A stretch of DNA of 64,000 nt from Patescibacteria group bacterium (lineage in GTDB: Bacteria > Patescibacteriota > Patescibacteriia > 2-12-FULL-60-25), in assembly GCA_028688515.1 (NCBI GenBank), contig JAQTXZ010000001.1, positions 434,001 to 498,000 of the forward strand, given 5' to 3'. Below, in pieces: positions 23,793 through 32,069 of the stretch. Position numbers and translations under genes: made by a program. The notes below the pieces were generated by a model. The model had not been told where the DNA came from. It was given only the letters and a program-made list of their open reading frames with translations, and did no database searches. Numbering within the stretch: position 1 is the first letter of the stretch; every line of letters begins with the position of its first letter.

Positions 23793-25133
23793 ATGAAAGA
23801 ATCCGTCACATTCAGCGAGTTTAAAGAAAAATTGCCCGTAAAATACGACGCACCTTCTTGGTCTGCGAAACATTTTCAAGACGAAGCAACGGAAAAAGCA
23901 ATCTCAATCACCCCTGCGGAGCAGCTTAGATACGAGCAGAACTCCAATTTGGCGGAAATAGTTGCCAAGGAACTTGATTGGCTGATAGACGTTAAAGATA
24001 TAGACCAAGCAGCGTTGGAAAAAAAGCTGAAAAGTTTTAAAGACGAACTCTCTCCGGTCCAATTTGCATTGATGGCAAAAATCAAGAACAGACTCGTGCT
24101 TGCGATCAGTGAAGCAAAAAAAATCGACCAAACGACTGCCGAACAAATGTACAAAAAATTGGTCGACGATTCACATTATCCTCCGGCCGATTCAATTCAA
24201 ATCAATCCATTCGGCATGATCATGGTCAAATCTTCCAAGTGGAATTTGATGCATCTTGATTCGCCCGGTTTTACTTACGAACCGACGGAGGCGGACAGGC
24301 AAAAATTTGATCCAAAAACTTTTGCTTTTTTGCAAAGACTGGTCGTTATAAGAGATACCCCGGAGGAAGCCGCCAAGCGTTCCCCGGAAGAAATAAAGCG
24401 CCACGAAACTTTTCATTTTCTTTATAATATTGCGATTCGCCCCGAAAGCAGTGCCAACTATAAATTCGAGCTGGAAAAGAGATATTTTCTGCAAGCTAAA
24501 AACGAGATGATTGCTTATCTTTTGATCAATCAGTGGCCATGGGACGCAAAAGCTTTGCTCGCCGAATTAAAACCCAAACAAAAACGCATAACTGATTTTG
24601 ACGACAGAACAAATGACGATGTTTTTTTGCATGTCTATCAAAAAATCTGCAGGGACATAGGGAACAGCTTGCCCGAAAAGGAATATAAAAAAGAAACAGA
24701 GGATTATCCGGATCAAATGTATTTGTGTTTAAGAGAAATGGCGCGGCTTGACTGCATCGGCAGCCAGGACTTTGAAAGCGCGATTAAGGCAGTTTTGACG
24801 GCGCAGGATTTTAAGGAGATGACTGAAAAACTTAAAAAGATTGGCGGTGAGACAAAATTATCTTGGAAAGAAAGTTTGCCGGATATCTTAAAACTTCCGC
24901 CGCAAGAATGCGTGCACCGCCTAAAAAACCTTGCAACTTTGCAACGCGATTACAGGCTTAGATTCAGCACTCACGCTCAAGATGAAAATCGTGCGGATTG
25001 GGATTATTTTTATGATCAAGTTAAGGAATATATACACGGGTTAAAGAATGATACGGAAGATAAAGATAGAGACATCGCCGCCAATGAGTTGATTGATCTG
25101 CTCAAATCTTTTGGCGTTGAAGTCGAAGACTGA
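23793..25133 (+). CDS. Putative zinc metallopeptidase-like protein (HExxH), unknown family
   Basis: 446 residues, soluble, no signal peptide. The sequence RHETFHFLYN contains HExxH (H204, E205, H208). Thirty residues later KNEMIAYLL offers E238 as a possible third zinc ligand, the arrangement of gluzincin-type peptidases. The remaining regions are helical and unrecognised. It lies in a tight run with two deoxyribosyltransferase-like proteins and an HD-domain hydrolase, ending 1 bp before the latter. Peptidase activity is an inference from the motif only; a structural role for the histidines is also possible. Confidence 0.6.
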   Translation: MKESVTFSEFKEKLPVKYDAPSWSAKHFQDEATEKAISITPAEQLRYEQNSNLAEIVAKELDWLIDVKDIDQAALEKKLKSFKDELSPVQFALMAKIKNRLVLAISEAKKIDQTTAEQMYKKLVDDSHYPPADSIQINPFGMIMVKSSKWNLMHLDSPGFTYEPTEADRQKFDPKTFAFLQRLVVIRDTPEEAAKRSPEEIKRHETFHFLYNIAIRPESSANYKFELEKRYFLQAKNEMIAYLLINQWPWDAKALLAELKPKQKRITDFDDRTNDDVFLHVYQKICRDIGNSLPEKEYKKETEDYPDQMYLCLREMARLDCIGSQDFESAIKAVLTAQDFKEMTEKLKKIGGETKLSWKESLPDILKLPPQECVHRLKNLATLQRDYRLRFSTHAQDENRADWDYFYDQVKEYIHGLKNDTEDKDRDIAANELIDLLKSFGVEVED

Positions 25134-25134
25134 T

Positions 25135-26088
25135 ATGCTCATCAGCGACCGACTTTACGGAAGTTTTAACATCGACGAGCCGGTGTTGGTCGAACTTATA
25201 AACTCGCGGGCAGTTCAGCGTTTAAAAGGCATCGCGCAACTTGGAATCCCGGACGAGTTTTACAGCGTCAAAAGTTTTTCACGTTACGAACATTCAGTCG
25301 GCGTCATGCTGCTGTTGCGACGCTTGGGTGCAAACGAGGAAGAACAAATCGCCGGATTGCTGCACGATGCGTCTCACACAGCCTTTTCGCATGTGATTGA
25401 TTGGGTGGTCAAAGAAAACGGAAGCGAGGATAATTATCAAGACAATCATCATCTCGAATATCTGCTAAAAACAGAACTGCCATCCATTTTGGAGCGTTAC
25501 GGATATGACATAAACAATATCGCAGATTATGATCGTTTCGGTTTGCTTGAAAGGGACATGCCGGATCTATGTGCAGATAGAGTGGATTATGGTTTGCGCG
25601 AGTTTGACGAGACAAGCGCAGCGATTTGTTTAAAAAGCCTGAAGACTCAAAAACGCCGCATTGTCTTCAGTGACATCAAGGCCGCAAAATTGTTTGCTGT
25701 AAATTTCTTGGATCGTACGGAAAATAATTGGGCGAGCATGGAAGCCGTAAATCGCTACCGCTACTTTAGCGAAGCTTTGCGCATAGCGGTCAAACTCGAT
25801 CAAATAAGCATGGAAGATTTTTGGCAAGATGATACTTTTGTTTTTGAAAAATTAAAAAGATGCAATGACGCGAGAATTGTCAAAATTTTAAACCAATTGC
25901 AAATTCTTTCTTGGGATAATCTACCAAAAGACGGTTTGATCCATGTCCTCAAGTTCCGTCACGTAGATCCGCTCATCATAATTGAAGGCGATTTGCATCG
26001 TTTAAGTGAAGTTGATATTGAATTTAAACGGGATTTGGAAGAGGCACGTGTAAGATGTTCGTCCGGTGTACCGAAAATAACGATTTAA
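25135..26088 (+). CDS. HD-domain phosphohydrolase (dNTPase/SAMHD1-like)
   Basis: 317 residues from ATG 25135; the longer frame from 25093 overlaps the previous gene. The HD signature is complete: RYEHSVG (H53), GLLHDASHTAFSH (H77, D78) and a later DRVDYGL for the last metal ligand. This arrangement is that of the dGTPase/SAMHD1-like branch, which removes triphosphate from dNTPs or acts on other nucleotides. It is translationally close to the HExxH gene (1 bp) and 3 bp before the second deoxyribosyltransferase-like gene, so a nucleotide-related pathway is likely. Confidence 0.8.
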   Translation: MLISDRLYGSFNIDEPVLVELINSRAVQRLKGIAQLGIPDEFYSVKSFSRYEHSVGVMLLLRRLGANEEEQIAGLLHDASHTAFSHVIDWVVKENGSEDNYQDNHHLEYLLKTELPSILERYGYDINNIADYDRFGLLERDMPDLCADRVDYGLREFDETSAAICLKSLKTQKRRIVFSDIKAAKLFAVNFLDRTENNWASMEAVNRYRYFSEALRIAVKLDQISMEDFWQDDTFVFEKLKRCNDARIVKILNQLQILSWDNLPKDGLIHVLKFRHVDPLIIIEGDLHRLSEVDIEFKRDLEEARVRCSSGVPKITI

Positions 26089-26091
26089 CAT

Positions 26092-26541
26092 ATGAAAATC
26101 ACTATTTGCGGCAGCATTGCATTTTTTGATGAAATGCAAAATATTCAAAAAGAACTCGAAGAACTCGGCCATGAAGTCAAGTTGCCGCCTTCTACAATAA
26201 TCGACGACAACGGAATAGCCATCCCGGTCAAAAAATACTACGCAATGCGCAAAACTGCAGAGTCCGACAGCGGCTGGATTTGGGACAGAAAAGAAGAGGC
26301 GATGAGAAATCATTTCGACAAAGTTGAGTGGAGTGATGCTATTTTGGTGTTGAATCACGCTAAAAACGGAATCGAGGGCTACATCGGAGCCAATACATTA
26401 TTGGAGATGGGCTTGGCTCTTCATTTGAAAAAGAAAATATTTTTAATCAATCCGATTCCGGAAATTGCATACAAAGAAGAGATTTTGGGAATGAAGCCGG
26501 AAGTTGTTGAGATTGTAAGCAAGATCCCCCGCTCGCTTTAG
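26092..26541 (+). CDS. Nucleoside 2-deoxyribosyltransferase-like protein (2)
   Basis: 149 residues. ITICGSIAFFDEM at the N-terminus and NGIEGYIGANTLLEMGLAL are the nucleotide-binding loop and the glutamate-containing helix of deoxyribosyltransferase-like proteins. KKKIFLINPIPE follows as the next strand. It is clearly of the same fold as the protein at 23399 but not a close copy. Its stop codon lies within the hairpin-rich element at 26522-26595. Confidence 0.68.
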   Translation: MKITICGSIAFFDEMQNIQKELEELGHEVKLPPSTIIDDNGIAIPVKKYYAMRKTAESDSGWIWDRKEEAMRNHFDKVEWSDAILVLNHAKNGIEGYIGANTLLEMGLALHLKKKIFLINPIPEIAYKEEILGMKPEVVEIVSKIPRSL

Positions 26542-26595
26542 GCGAGCTACCCCTTTTTAAGGGGACAGGCCGAGCCTAGCGAGGACAGGGGATCT
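26522..26595. repeat. Nested hairpin element before metG
   Basis: AGATCCCC (26522-26529) pairs with GGGGATCT (26588-26595). Inside are GCTCGC/GCGAGC (26531-26547) and CCCCTT/AAGGGG (26550-26564), giving a branched fold. It overlaps the stop codon of the preceding gene and probably ends its transcript. Confidence 0.65.
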
Positions 26596-26600
26596 GTTTA

Positions 26601-26629
26601 TGGACAAAACGACTATTTTGACTTATTCT
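26601..26629 (+). promoter_or_regulatory. Promoter of metG, leaderless spacing
   Basis: TGGACA (26601-26606), 17 bp, TATTCT (26624-26629), then 6 nt to the ATG at 26636. Confidence 0.5.
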
Positions 26630-26635
26630 TTGACC

Positions 26636-28279
26636 ATGAAAAACAAATTTTACGTAACAACTCCAATCTATTACGTCAACGACAAACCGCATATCGGTTC
26701 GACTTATACGACCGTTGTGGCGGATGCTTTGGCGCGAGCGCATCGCTTACGCGGAGTACCGACGATGTTTTTGACGGGCACGGATGAGAACAGCCAAAAA
26801 AACGTCGAGGCCGCGGAAAAAGCGGGGGAGAAAGATTTGCAAAAATATTTGGACAGCATGGCGCAAATCTGGTCGCAAACATGGAAGGAGCTTGGAATCA
26901 GCTTCGATGATTTTATACGCACGACAGAGGAGCGCCATCACAAAGCGGTTGAAAGATTTTGGAAGGCAGTAGAAAAATCCGGCGATATTTATAAAAAAGA
27001 ATACGAACGTTCTTACTGCGTCGGTTGTGAAGAGTTTAAAACTCCATTCGAGGTCAAGGACGGCCGCTGTCCGTTGCATCCAAACAAAGAATTGCAAATC
27101 GTGCAGGAAGAAAATTATTTTTTTCGCGCATCGGCTTACAAAGACGAACTGCTTAAACTCTATCATGAACATCCGGAATTCATTCAGCCTGTCAGCAGGC
27201 TGAATGAAACGCGCAATTACGTTAAAGACGCATTTGAAGATTTTTCCATTTCGCGCGAAGCCAAAAAACTTTCGTGCGGCATTCCGGTGCCCGGTGATGA
27301 TTCGCAGCGCATTTATGTTTGGTTTGACGCGCTTATCAACTACATGTCCGCGGTCGGTTACGGCACGGACGACAAAATGTTTGCCAAGTGGTGGCCCGCG
27401 ACTTTACATCTTGTGGGAAAAGACATCATCAAGTTTCACTGCGCCCTTTGGCCTGCGATGATAATGAGCGCCGCCAAGTCTGACGAGCTACTTCGCAATG
27501 AAGATGAAAGTCCAAAACTTCCGGAACATGTTTTCGCGCATGGCTTTTTCACCATCAACGGACAAAAAATCAGCAAATCGCTGGGCAATGCCATTGATCC
27601 GCTGGATTTGGTCAAAGAATATCCAATAGACGCAATTCGTTACTTTTTGTTGCGCGAAATTACTTTTGGCGAAGACGGAGACTTCTCGCTTGCTCGTCTA
27701 GCCGAACGCTATAACGCCGATCTAGGCAACACCTTCGGTAACCTCGTCAACCGCGCCATCTCGATGAGCAGAAAATACTTCGACAATAAAGTGCCATCTC
27801 TTGCTTCCGGCATTGAATCGACATTCGATATTCAGCGTAGCGGACATTCAGCGCAGCAGACATTTGATGGTCCTATTTCCTGGGGCGGCAAAGATGCAGT
27901 CGACACGCTCTGGCAATCAGTTGACCAGTACATCGAGTCAAACAGACTCGATCTTGCACTTGAGACAATCTGGGGAGGGGAAGGTTGCTCGCTCATCGTC
28001 GCCAACAGACTCGTCGAAGAGACTAAGCCATTCAAACTCATCAAAGAAAACCCCGAACAAGCCGCCATTGTCTTATACACGTTGCTGGAAGCTTGTCGTC
28101 ATTTTGCATGGATGATCGAGCCTATAATGCCAAACATCGCAGAAGAAATCATACGACAGCTTGGCCAAGACCCAATTGCCGAACGCAAACAGGGGATTAA
28201 ATACCTCCAATCCTGGGGCGGCCTCAAACCCGGTTCTGAACTGCCTGAACCTAAGATTTTGTTTCCGAGGAATGCATAA
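26636..28279 (+). CDS. metG: Methionyl-tRNA synthetase
   Basis: Class I synthetase that charges tRNA-Met. HIGH-type motif PHIGSTYT, one zinc knuckle (CVGCEEF and CPLHP), the family block IYVWFDALINY and the KMSKS-type NGQKISKS are all present. ATG 26636 gives the normal start MKNKFYVTTPIYYVN; the frame open from 26600 covers the promoter. The 547 residues lack a C-terminal tRNA-binding EMAP domain. Between SLASGIES and the following anticodon-binding helices there is an insert encoded by the spacer repeat TTCGATATTCAGCGTAGC (27819-27868). Confidence 0.96.
   Translation: MKNKFYVTTPIYYVNDKPHIGSTYTTVVADALARAHRLRGVPTMFLTGTDENSQKNVEAAEKAGEKDLQKYLDSMAQIWSQTWKELGISFDDFIRTTEERHHKAVERFWKAVEKSGDIYKKEYERSYCVGCEEFKTPFEVKDGRCPLHPNKELQIVQEENYFFRASAYKDELLKLYHEHPEFIQPVSRLNETRNYVKDAFEDFSISREAKKLSCGIPVPGDDSQRIYVWFDALINYMSAVGYGTDDKMFAKWWPATLHLVGKDIIKFHCALWPAMIMSAAKSDELLRNEDESPKLPEHVFAHGFFTINGQKISKSLGNAIDPLDLVKEYPIDAIRYFLLREITFGEDGDFSLARLAERYNADLGNTFGNLVNRAISMSRKYFDNKVPSLASGIESTFDIQRSGHSAQQTFDGPISWGGKDAVDTLWQSVDQYIESNRLDLALETIWGGEGCSLIVANRLVEETKPFKLIKENPEQAAIVLYTLLEACRHFAWMIEPIMPNIAEEIIRQLGQDPIAERKQGIKYLQSWGGLKPGSELPEPKILFPRNA
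27819..27868 (+). repeat. In-frame copy of the ATATTCAGCG spacer repeat inside metG
   Basis: At least 28 consecutive bases starting TCGATATTCAGCG are identical to the intergenic spacer before atpD (35691 onward). Here the repeat is read as [16 protein letters not shown]. Confidence 0.9.
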
Positions 28280-28320
28280 TGTGCTAAATTGTTAATTGTT
28301 CATTGTTAATGTTAATTGTT

Positions 28321-28797
28321 ATGCTCCTCTTTAACATCATTTTAATACTTGCCCTGCTGGGTTTTATCGGGTCCGGACTTAAGGATGGTTTTATTTACGC
28401 ACTTGGACGCATCGTGGGAGCGGTTGTTGGATTTTTGATAGCAAAAACTTTTTATATCGAAGCGTCGGTCATCCTCTCTCCGTTTTTGCCGAGCAACTGG
28501 GCGCGAATTTTCGCGTTTTTGATCATCTTCATACTGGCCACTCGCGTGATGGGTTGGATTTTTAAGGCTTTGGACAAAACATTTAACTTTATCGCCGTCA
28601 TTCCTTTTCTCAAATCAATCAACCACATACTCGGAGGATTTTTGGGATTTTTGGAAGGCATGATTGTCATCGGCGGCTTGATTTGGTTCTTCAAAACTTT
28701 TAACATCATCCCGTCAGCAATGACGTATATCAACGGTTCGTTCGTGGCCGGATGGATTTACGGAGCGTTTACGAAGGTGCTGGGGCTGCTACTTTAA
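28321..28797 (+). CDS. CvpA-like membrane protein
   Basis: 158 residues with four membrane helices. The N-terminal FNIILILALLGFIGSGLKDGF and the Gly-rich segment HILGGFLGFLEGMIVIGGL fit the CvpA (colicin V production) family, whose role in the cell envelope is poorly defined. The frame opens at 28303 but the first codons are the spacer word TTAATTGTT, so ATG 28321 is preferred. It stands alone, bounded by repeat-word spacers on both sides. Confidence 0.78.
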   Translation: MLLFNIILILALLGFIGSGLKDGFIYALGRIVGAVVGFLIAKTFYIEASVILSPFLPSNWARIFAFLIIFILATRVMGWIFKALDKTFNFIAVIPFLKSINHILGGFLGFLEGMIVIGGLIWFFKTFNIIPSAMTYINGSFVAGWIYGAFTKVLGLLL

Positions 28798-28863
28798 CTG
28801 ACAACTTACAACTGACAACTTACAAGAGCAACTAAGTGACTCTTGTAAGTTGTAAGTTGTCAG
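28798..28863. repeat. Palindromic ACAACTTACAAG-type spacer, likely terminator
   Basis: CTGACAACTTAC... and its inverse ...GTAAGTTGTCAG pair over about 25 bp, interrupted by a loop CAACTAAGTGA. It starts directly at the stop codon of the CvpA-like gene. A related copy follows uvrB (46494-46590). Confidence 0.75.
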
Positions 28864-28874
28864 TTTCCCGTATT

Positions 28875-29744
28875 ATGTTAATCGACACCCACTCCCATCT
28901 CCATTTCCGCAAATACGACGAAGACAGAAACGAGGTTCATGCGCGCATGGCCGAGTTTGGCGTTAAGACGATCACCATCGGAACTGCGATGAATACAAGC
29001 CGCGGCGCTGTTGAATACGCCGATAGTCATGCGGATACTTGGGCGTCTGTCGGTTATCATCCGGAGCATGTGACGAGCGATTTTGAAGACGATGATGAAA
29101 TTGGCGTGCTGGACGAACAATTTGATGCGGAAAAACTTGAACGAATCGCGGCTTCGTCGCCGCGCGTAATTGCGATCGGCGAAGTCGGGCTCGACTATCA
29201 TTATTTTAATGAATCGGGAAAGATGAAGTCCGGACTAACAATCGAGGGCGCAAAACTGAATCAAAAAAACATTTTTCTTCAACAAGTCTCCTTGGCGCGA
29301 AAACTCAACAAGACACTAATCGTCCACGTCCGCGACGCCGCCGCCGACATGCTTAGCATCCTCACCGATCACCGAAATTCGAATCCCGAAACCCGAATCG
29401 TCATCCACGGGTTTTCTGAAAAATGGGAAACAGCGCAAAAGTATTTGGATCTTGGGTGTTACATCGGCATCGGCGGGATTGTGACGTTTAAACCGCGCAA
29501 AGAGACCTTGCCCGAGGACACGTTGACGTCTATCGCGCAAAAAATGCCGCTCGATCGTCTTTTGCTTGAAACAGATGCGCCGTGGCTTGCGCCTGTTCCA
29601 GTCCGCGGAACGAGAAACGAACCGACATACGTTCGCCATGTTGCGGAATTTGTCGCGCGGGCAAGGGGAATATCGCTTCAAGAGATTTCCGATGTGACGA
29701 CGAAAAATGCGCAAAAATGTTTTAACTGCGATTTTGGTTTTTGA
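28875..29744 (+). CDS. tatD: TatD-family metal-dependent deoxyribonuclease
   Basis: 289 residues from ATG 28875 (MLIDTHSHLHF). Metal ligands of the TatD amidohydrolase fold are visible: H6 and H8, the glutamate in IGEVGLDYH, histidines in LIVHVRDA and VIHGFSEK, and the aspartate in LLLETDAPWL. Members are 3'-5' exonucleases or DNases in repair and DNA degradation. The upstream frame extension to 28836 is encoded by the palindromic spacer. The loop before IVIHGF is encoded by ACCGATCACCGAAA-type words that also occur in the spacer at 37134-37205. Confidence 0.92.
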   Translation: MLIDTHSHLHFRKYDEDRNEVHARMAEFGVKTITIGTAMNTSRGAVEYADSHADTWASVGYHPEHVTSDFEDDDEIGVLDEQFDAEKLERIAASSPRVIAIGEVGLDYHYFNESGKMKSGLTIEGAKLNQKNIFLQQVSLARKLNKTLIVHVRDAAADMLSILTDHRNSNPETRIVIHGFSEKWETAQKYLDLGCYIGIGGIVTFKPRKETLPEDTLTSIAQKMPLDRLLLETDAPWLAPVPVRGTRNEPTYVRHVAEFVARARGISLQEISDVTTKNAQKCFNCDFGF

Positions 29745-29848
29745 CGCGCCGGCGGTTTTGTTGTAAATAAAATCTAAGGAAACGGAGGTCTTGATGAATC
29801 CGACATACATGTTTGCGGCACTGTATTTTATACTGAAGGGAGGACGTG

Positions 29849-30268
29849 ATGAGTCGTATTTGGCAGTTTCTATCTGTGCTCTTTCTGCTCGTCGGTTGTA
29901 CCGGCGAAAGACCGCCGCCGCAAACAGCATCATGCCCTTTGCGGCCTACAACAGAAGCGAAATCGTACGAGCTTATCGGAGAAAGCTGGACCGTTATCTC
30001 CGTAATCTATCCGTTGGACGCACGCATTGAGTGCGTCGGCGACAACGGCGAAGATTTTAGGCGCGTTGTTTCGAAGATGACGCAGATTCTCAAGAATCGC
30101 GAACTGGAGCCGGATGAGTTTTACGGCGTCGGACCGCGGGATTGCGTATGCGAAGGCAAACACGGCTACTCTGCCGTAATGATGCGCAACATCGCAGTGG
30201 TCACCTGCCTCACTCCCGAAGAAGCGCTAGCCGTCAAAGAACGGCACGTCTTGCTTACAAACCGCTGA
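29849..30268 (+). CDS. Small lipoprotein of unknown function
   Basis: 139 residues. The N-terminus MSRIWQFLSVLFLLVGC is a lipoprotein signal with C17. The mature part holds further cysteines (TASCPLR, RIECVGD, DCVCEG, VTCLT) that may form disulphides. GGGAGG 5 nt upstream decides for ATG 29849 (GTG 29846 is also possible). No family is recognised. It has GC-rich codons and its own terminator, like the other standalone genes. Another frame with a good ribosome site (ATG 29794) overlaps it but encodes no recognisable protein. Confidence 0.65.
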   Translation: MSRIWQFLSVLFLLVGCTGERPPPQTASCPLRPTTEAKSYELIGESWTVISVIYPLDARIECVGDNGEDFRRVVSKMTQILKNRELEPDEFYGVGPRDCVCEGKHGYSAVMMRNIAVVTCLTPEEALAVKERHVLLTNR

Positions 30269-30287
30269 AACCTTCAGTGGTCTTTTC
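30261..30287 (+). terminator. Terminator of the small lipoprotein gene
   Basis: ACCGCTGAA and TTCAGTGGT pair (one G-T) around a 3-nt loop, followed by CTTTTCTT; the stop codon is part of the stem. Confidence 0.75.
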
Positions 30288-30304
30288 TTAAAAATTTTGC
30301 ACCA

Positions 30305-30333
30305 TTGACTTATATAAATATCATGCCTATAAT
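30305..30333 (+). promoter_or_regulatory. Promoter of the ATP synthase operon
   Basis: TTGACT (30305-30310), 17 bp, TATAAT (30328-30333). The first gene starts 18 nt after the -10 box, which leaves a very short leader. Confidence 0.8.
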
Positions 30334-30351
30334 CTTGGCGTCTTTAAAAAC

Positions 30352-30681
30352 ATGCAAATCGAGACAAACCAGCCAAAAAAAGACACACCAAAGGCTGTGG
30401 ATAAAAACAGCATGTCTTTAGGACAAGCATTTAGTCTAGCTTGGGAATTGGGCTATCTTATGGCAATTCCGCTGATCCTTTTTGCACTTGGCGGCCGTCT
30501 GCTCGATAAATATCTGAATACTTCACCGGCTTTCCTGATGCTCGGCATAGTCAGCTCCATCATCGTGTCATCGATCTTGGTCGCCCTAAAAGCAACAAAG
30601 ATCATCAGCGGCATTACAAAAGGGGTGGATAATCGCGTAAGCAAGGATAACAAAACGGATCATGAAAACGACATCAAATAA
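30352..30681 (+). CDS. ATP synthase accessory subunit I (AtpI/AtpZ-like)
   Basis: 109 residues with two membrane helices (about 33-50 and 63-82) and charged tails. The pattern LGYLMAIPLILFALGGRLLDKYLNTSP matches the F0F1 subunit I/AtpZ family that precedes atpB in many operons and is thought to help assemble the c-ring or handle Mg2+. The position as first gene after the operon promoter supports this. Confidence 0.8.
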   Translation: MQIETNQPKKDTPKAVDKNSMSLGQAFSLAWELGYLMAIPLILFALGGRLLDKYLNTSPAFLMLGIVSSIIVSSILVALKATKIISGITKGVDNRVSKDNKTDHENDIK

Positions 30682-30720
30682 TTTGGCATTTGAGATTTGG
30701 GATTTGTAATTAATAAAACT

Positions 30721-31578
30721 ATGTTGGAAATTTCGATTGCACCAGAAGTTGTAACAACCATTGCGGGTTTTCCGGTTACAAATACCATACTCGTAATGGG
30801 AGTTATTTTTTTGATCACAATCGTAATTGCGATTATCGTAAAACGCAGAATTTCTGTACACAAACCAGCGACGGGCGTTGCGGGGATAATGGAATTTTTC
30901 GTTGAAGTATTTTTGGATTTTATCGATTCGATAACAAGCGATCATCGCAAATCAATCCGTATTTTTCCAATTGTTGCAACAATCTTTTTAATAGTGTTGC
31001 TTTCGAACTTAGTTGAGCTCGTTCCCGGCTTAGGCTCTATCGGCATCTGGGAGTTTCATGGCGGAGAGACAATCCTGGTGCCTTTCATAAGGTCAATGTC
31101 TGCAGACCTGAATTTTACTTTGGTTGTTGCCGTTTTTGCCATGGCATCCGTTCAAGTGATGGGAATGAGGTTCTTAAAAGTTGGACCCTACCTTGGCAAA
31201 TTTTTTGTGGCGCCTTGGAAAAAACCGTTTTTAATCGGTACGTTCGTCGGTTTGCTGGAGTTCATGTCTGAATTTTCAAAAATACTTTCATTTACTTTTC
31301 GTTTGTTCGGCAACATTTTTGCGGGCGAAGTCTTACTGGCAGTTATGGGCTTTCTATCTCCGTTCCTCGCGCCTTTGCCGTTTTTATTTTTGGAACTTTT
31401 CGTCGGCTTTGTGCAAGCACTGGTCTTTGCAACTTTAACCATCGTATTTTTAAGCATGGCCACAACAGCGCATGATCACGAAGAGGAACATGCGCCGCGA
31501 GCGGACTACTCGCATGCTACTTTCGGAGGCAAACCGGGAGGAGTAGCTGCAATGAACGGACAAGCGCCGCAATCGTAG
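30721..31578 (+). CDS. atpB: ATP synthase F0 subunit a
   Basis: Proton-channel subunit. 285 residues from ATG 30721 (MLEISIAPEVV). Membrane helices are clear, and helix 4/5 carries the essential arginine in FRLFGNIFAGEVLL; ELFVGFVQALVFATLT is the conserved last helix. The frame opens at 30697 within a repeat word (AGATTTGGGATTTG), so the later ATG is preferred. The C-terminal tail has a His/Asp/Glu-rich stretch (TAHDHEEEHAPR) beyond the usual end. Confidence 0.94.
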   Translation: MLEISIAPEVVTTIAGFPVTNTILVMGVIFLITIVIAIIVKRRISVHKPATGVAGIMEFFVEVFLDFIDSITSDHRKSIRIFPIVATIFLIVLLSNLVELVPGLGSIGIWEFHGGETILVPFIRSMSADLNFTLVVAVFAMASVQVMGMRFLKVGPYLGKFFVAPWKKPFLIGTFVGLLEFMSEFSKILSFTFRLFGNIFAGEVLLAVMGFLSPFLAPLPFLFLELFVGFVQALVFATLTIVFLSMATTAHDHEEEHAPRADYSHATFGGKPGGVAAMNGQAPQS

Positions 31579-31590
31579 GGGACGCCGACC

Positions 31591-31613
31591 GTCGCATGAA
31601 TTTATCGTGCGAC
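31591..31613 (+). other. Hairpin between atpB and atpE
   Basis: GTCGCA and TGCGAC pair around an 11-nt loop in the 132-bp gap inside the operon. It could adjust mRNA stability so that more subunit c is made; this is inference. Nothing else is visible in the gap. Confidence 0.4.
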
Positions 31614-31710
31614 GATTTACTCTCTTACGCCATACAGCGACTTTAAACAAATAAAGCGATTTGCGAATCGCAATAACAGTCGACTGGAAAGCGTTAATTC
31701 ATTCATTGTT

Positions 31711-31968
31711 ATGGAAAACGAAGCAGCCAATCTGGTGGCCTCCAATCTGGATTCCATCAAACTCATCGCCATGGCAGCCACAATCGCCATCGGCGGCATG
31801 TTGCCGGCATTCAGCATCGGCAAAGTCGGTGCAAAAGCCATGGAATCAATCGGGCGCAATCCCGAAGCGGCCTCCAAGGTTATGACCGCAATGCTTATCG
31901 CAGCGGCCTTTATCGAAGCCATCGCCATTTACGCGCTGGTTGTCGCACTCATCATCAAATTCGTCTAA
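31711..31968 (+). CDS. atpE: ATP synthase F0 subunit c
   Basis: 85 residues, two membrane helices and the polar loop [11 protein letters not shown]. The ion-binding carboxylate is the glutamate in [13 protein letters not shown]. The Gln in helix 1 and the Ser/Thr next to the Glu that mark Na+-binding rings are absent, so proton coupling is more likely (inference). An unusual proline occurs in helix 1 ([13 protein letters not shown]). Confidence 0.95.
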   Translation: MENEAANLVASNLDSIKLIAMAATIAIGGMLPAFSIGKVGAKAMESIGRNPEAASKVMTAMLIAAAFIEAIAIYALVVALIIKFV

Positions 31969-32069
31969 TCGTTTCGACGTCAGTCACCGGTCGTCATCGA
32001 AAGATACGATCGGACTCGGGTGCCGAACCCTTTGTTACATGTTATATGTTATGTGTTACGTGAAATTAT

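Noticed and set aside
28798-28863. CRISPR repeats in the ACAACTTAC, AATAACCAA or TTAATTG spacers
   Set aside because: The units are short, irregular and without unique spacers, and no cas gene is present.
29794-30030. Overlapping frame with GGAGG before ATG 29794
   Set aside because: It has a good ribosome site, but its product has no recognisable features and overlaps the lipoprotein gene, which has a clear signal and its own ribosome site.
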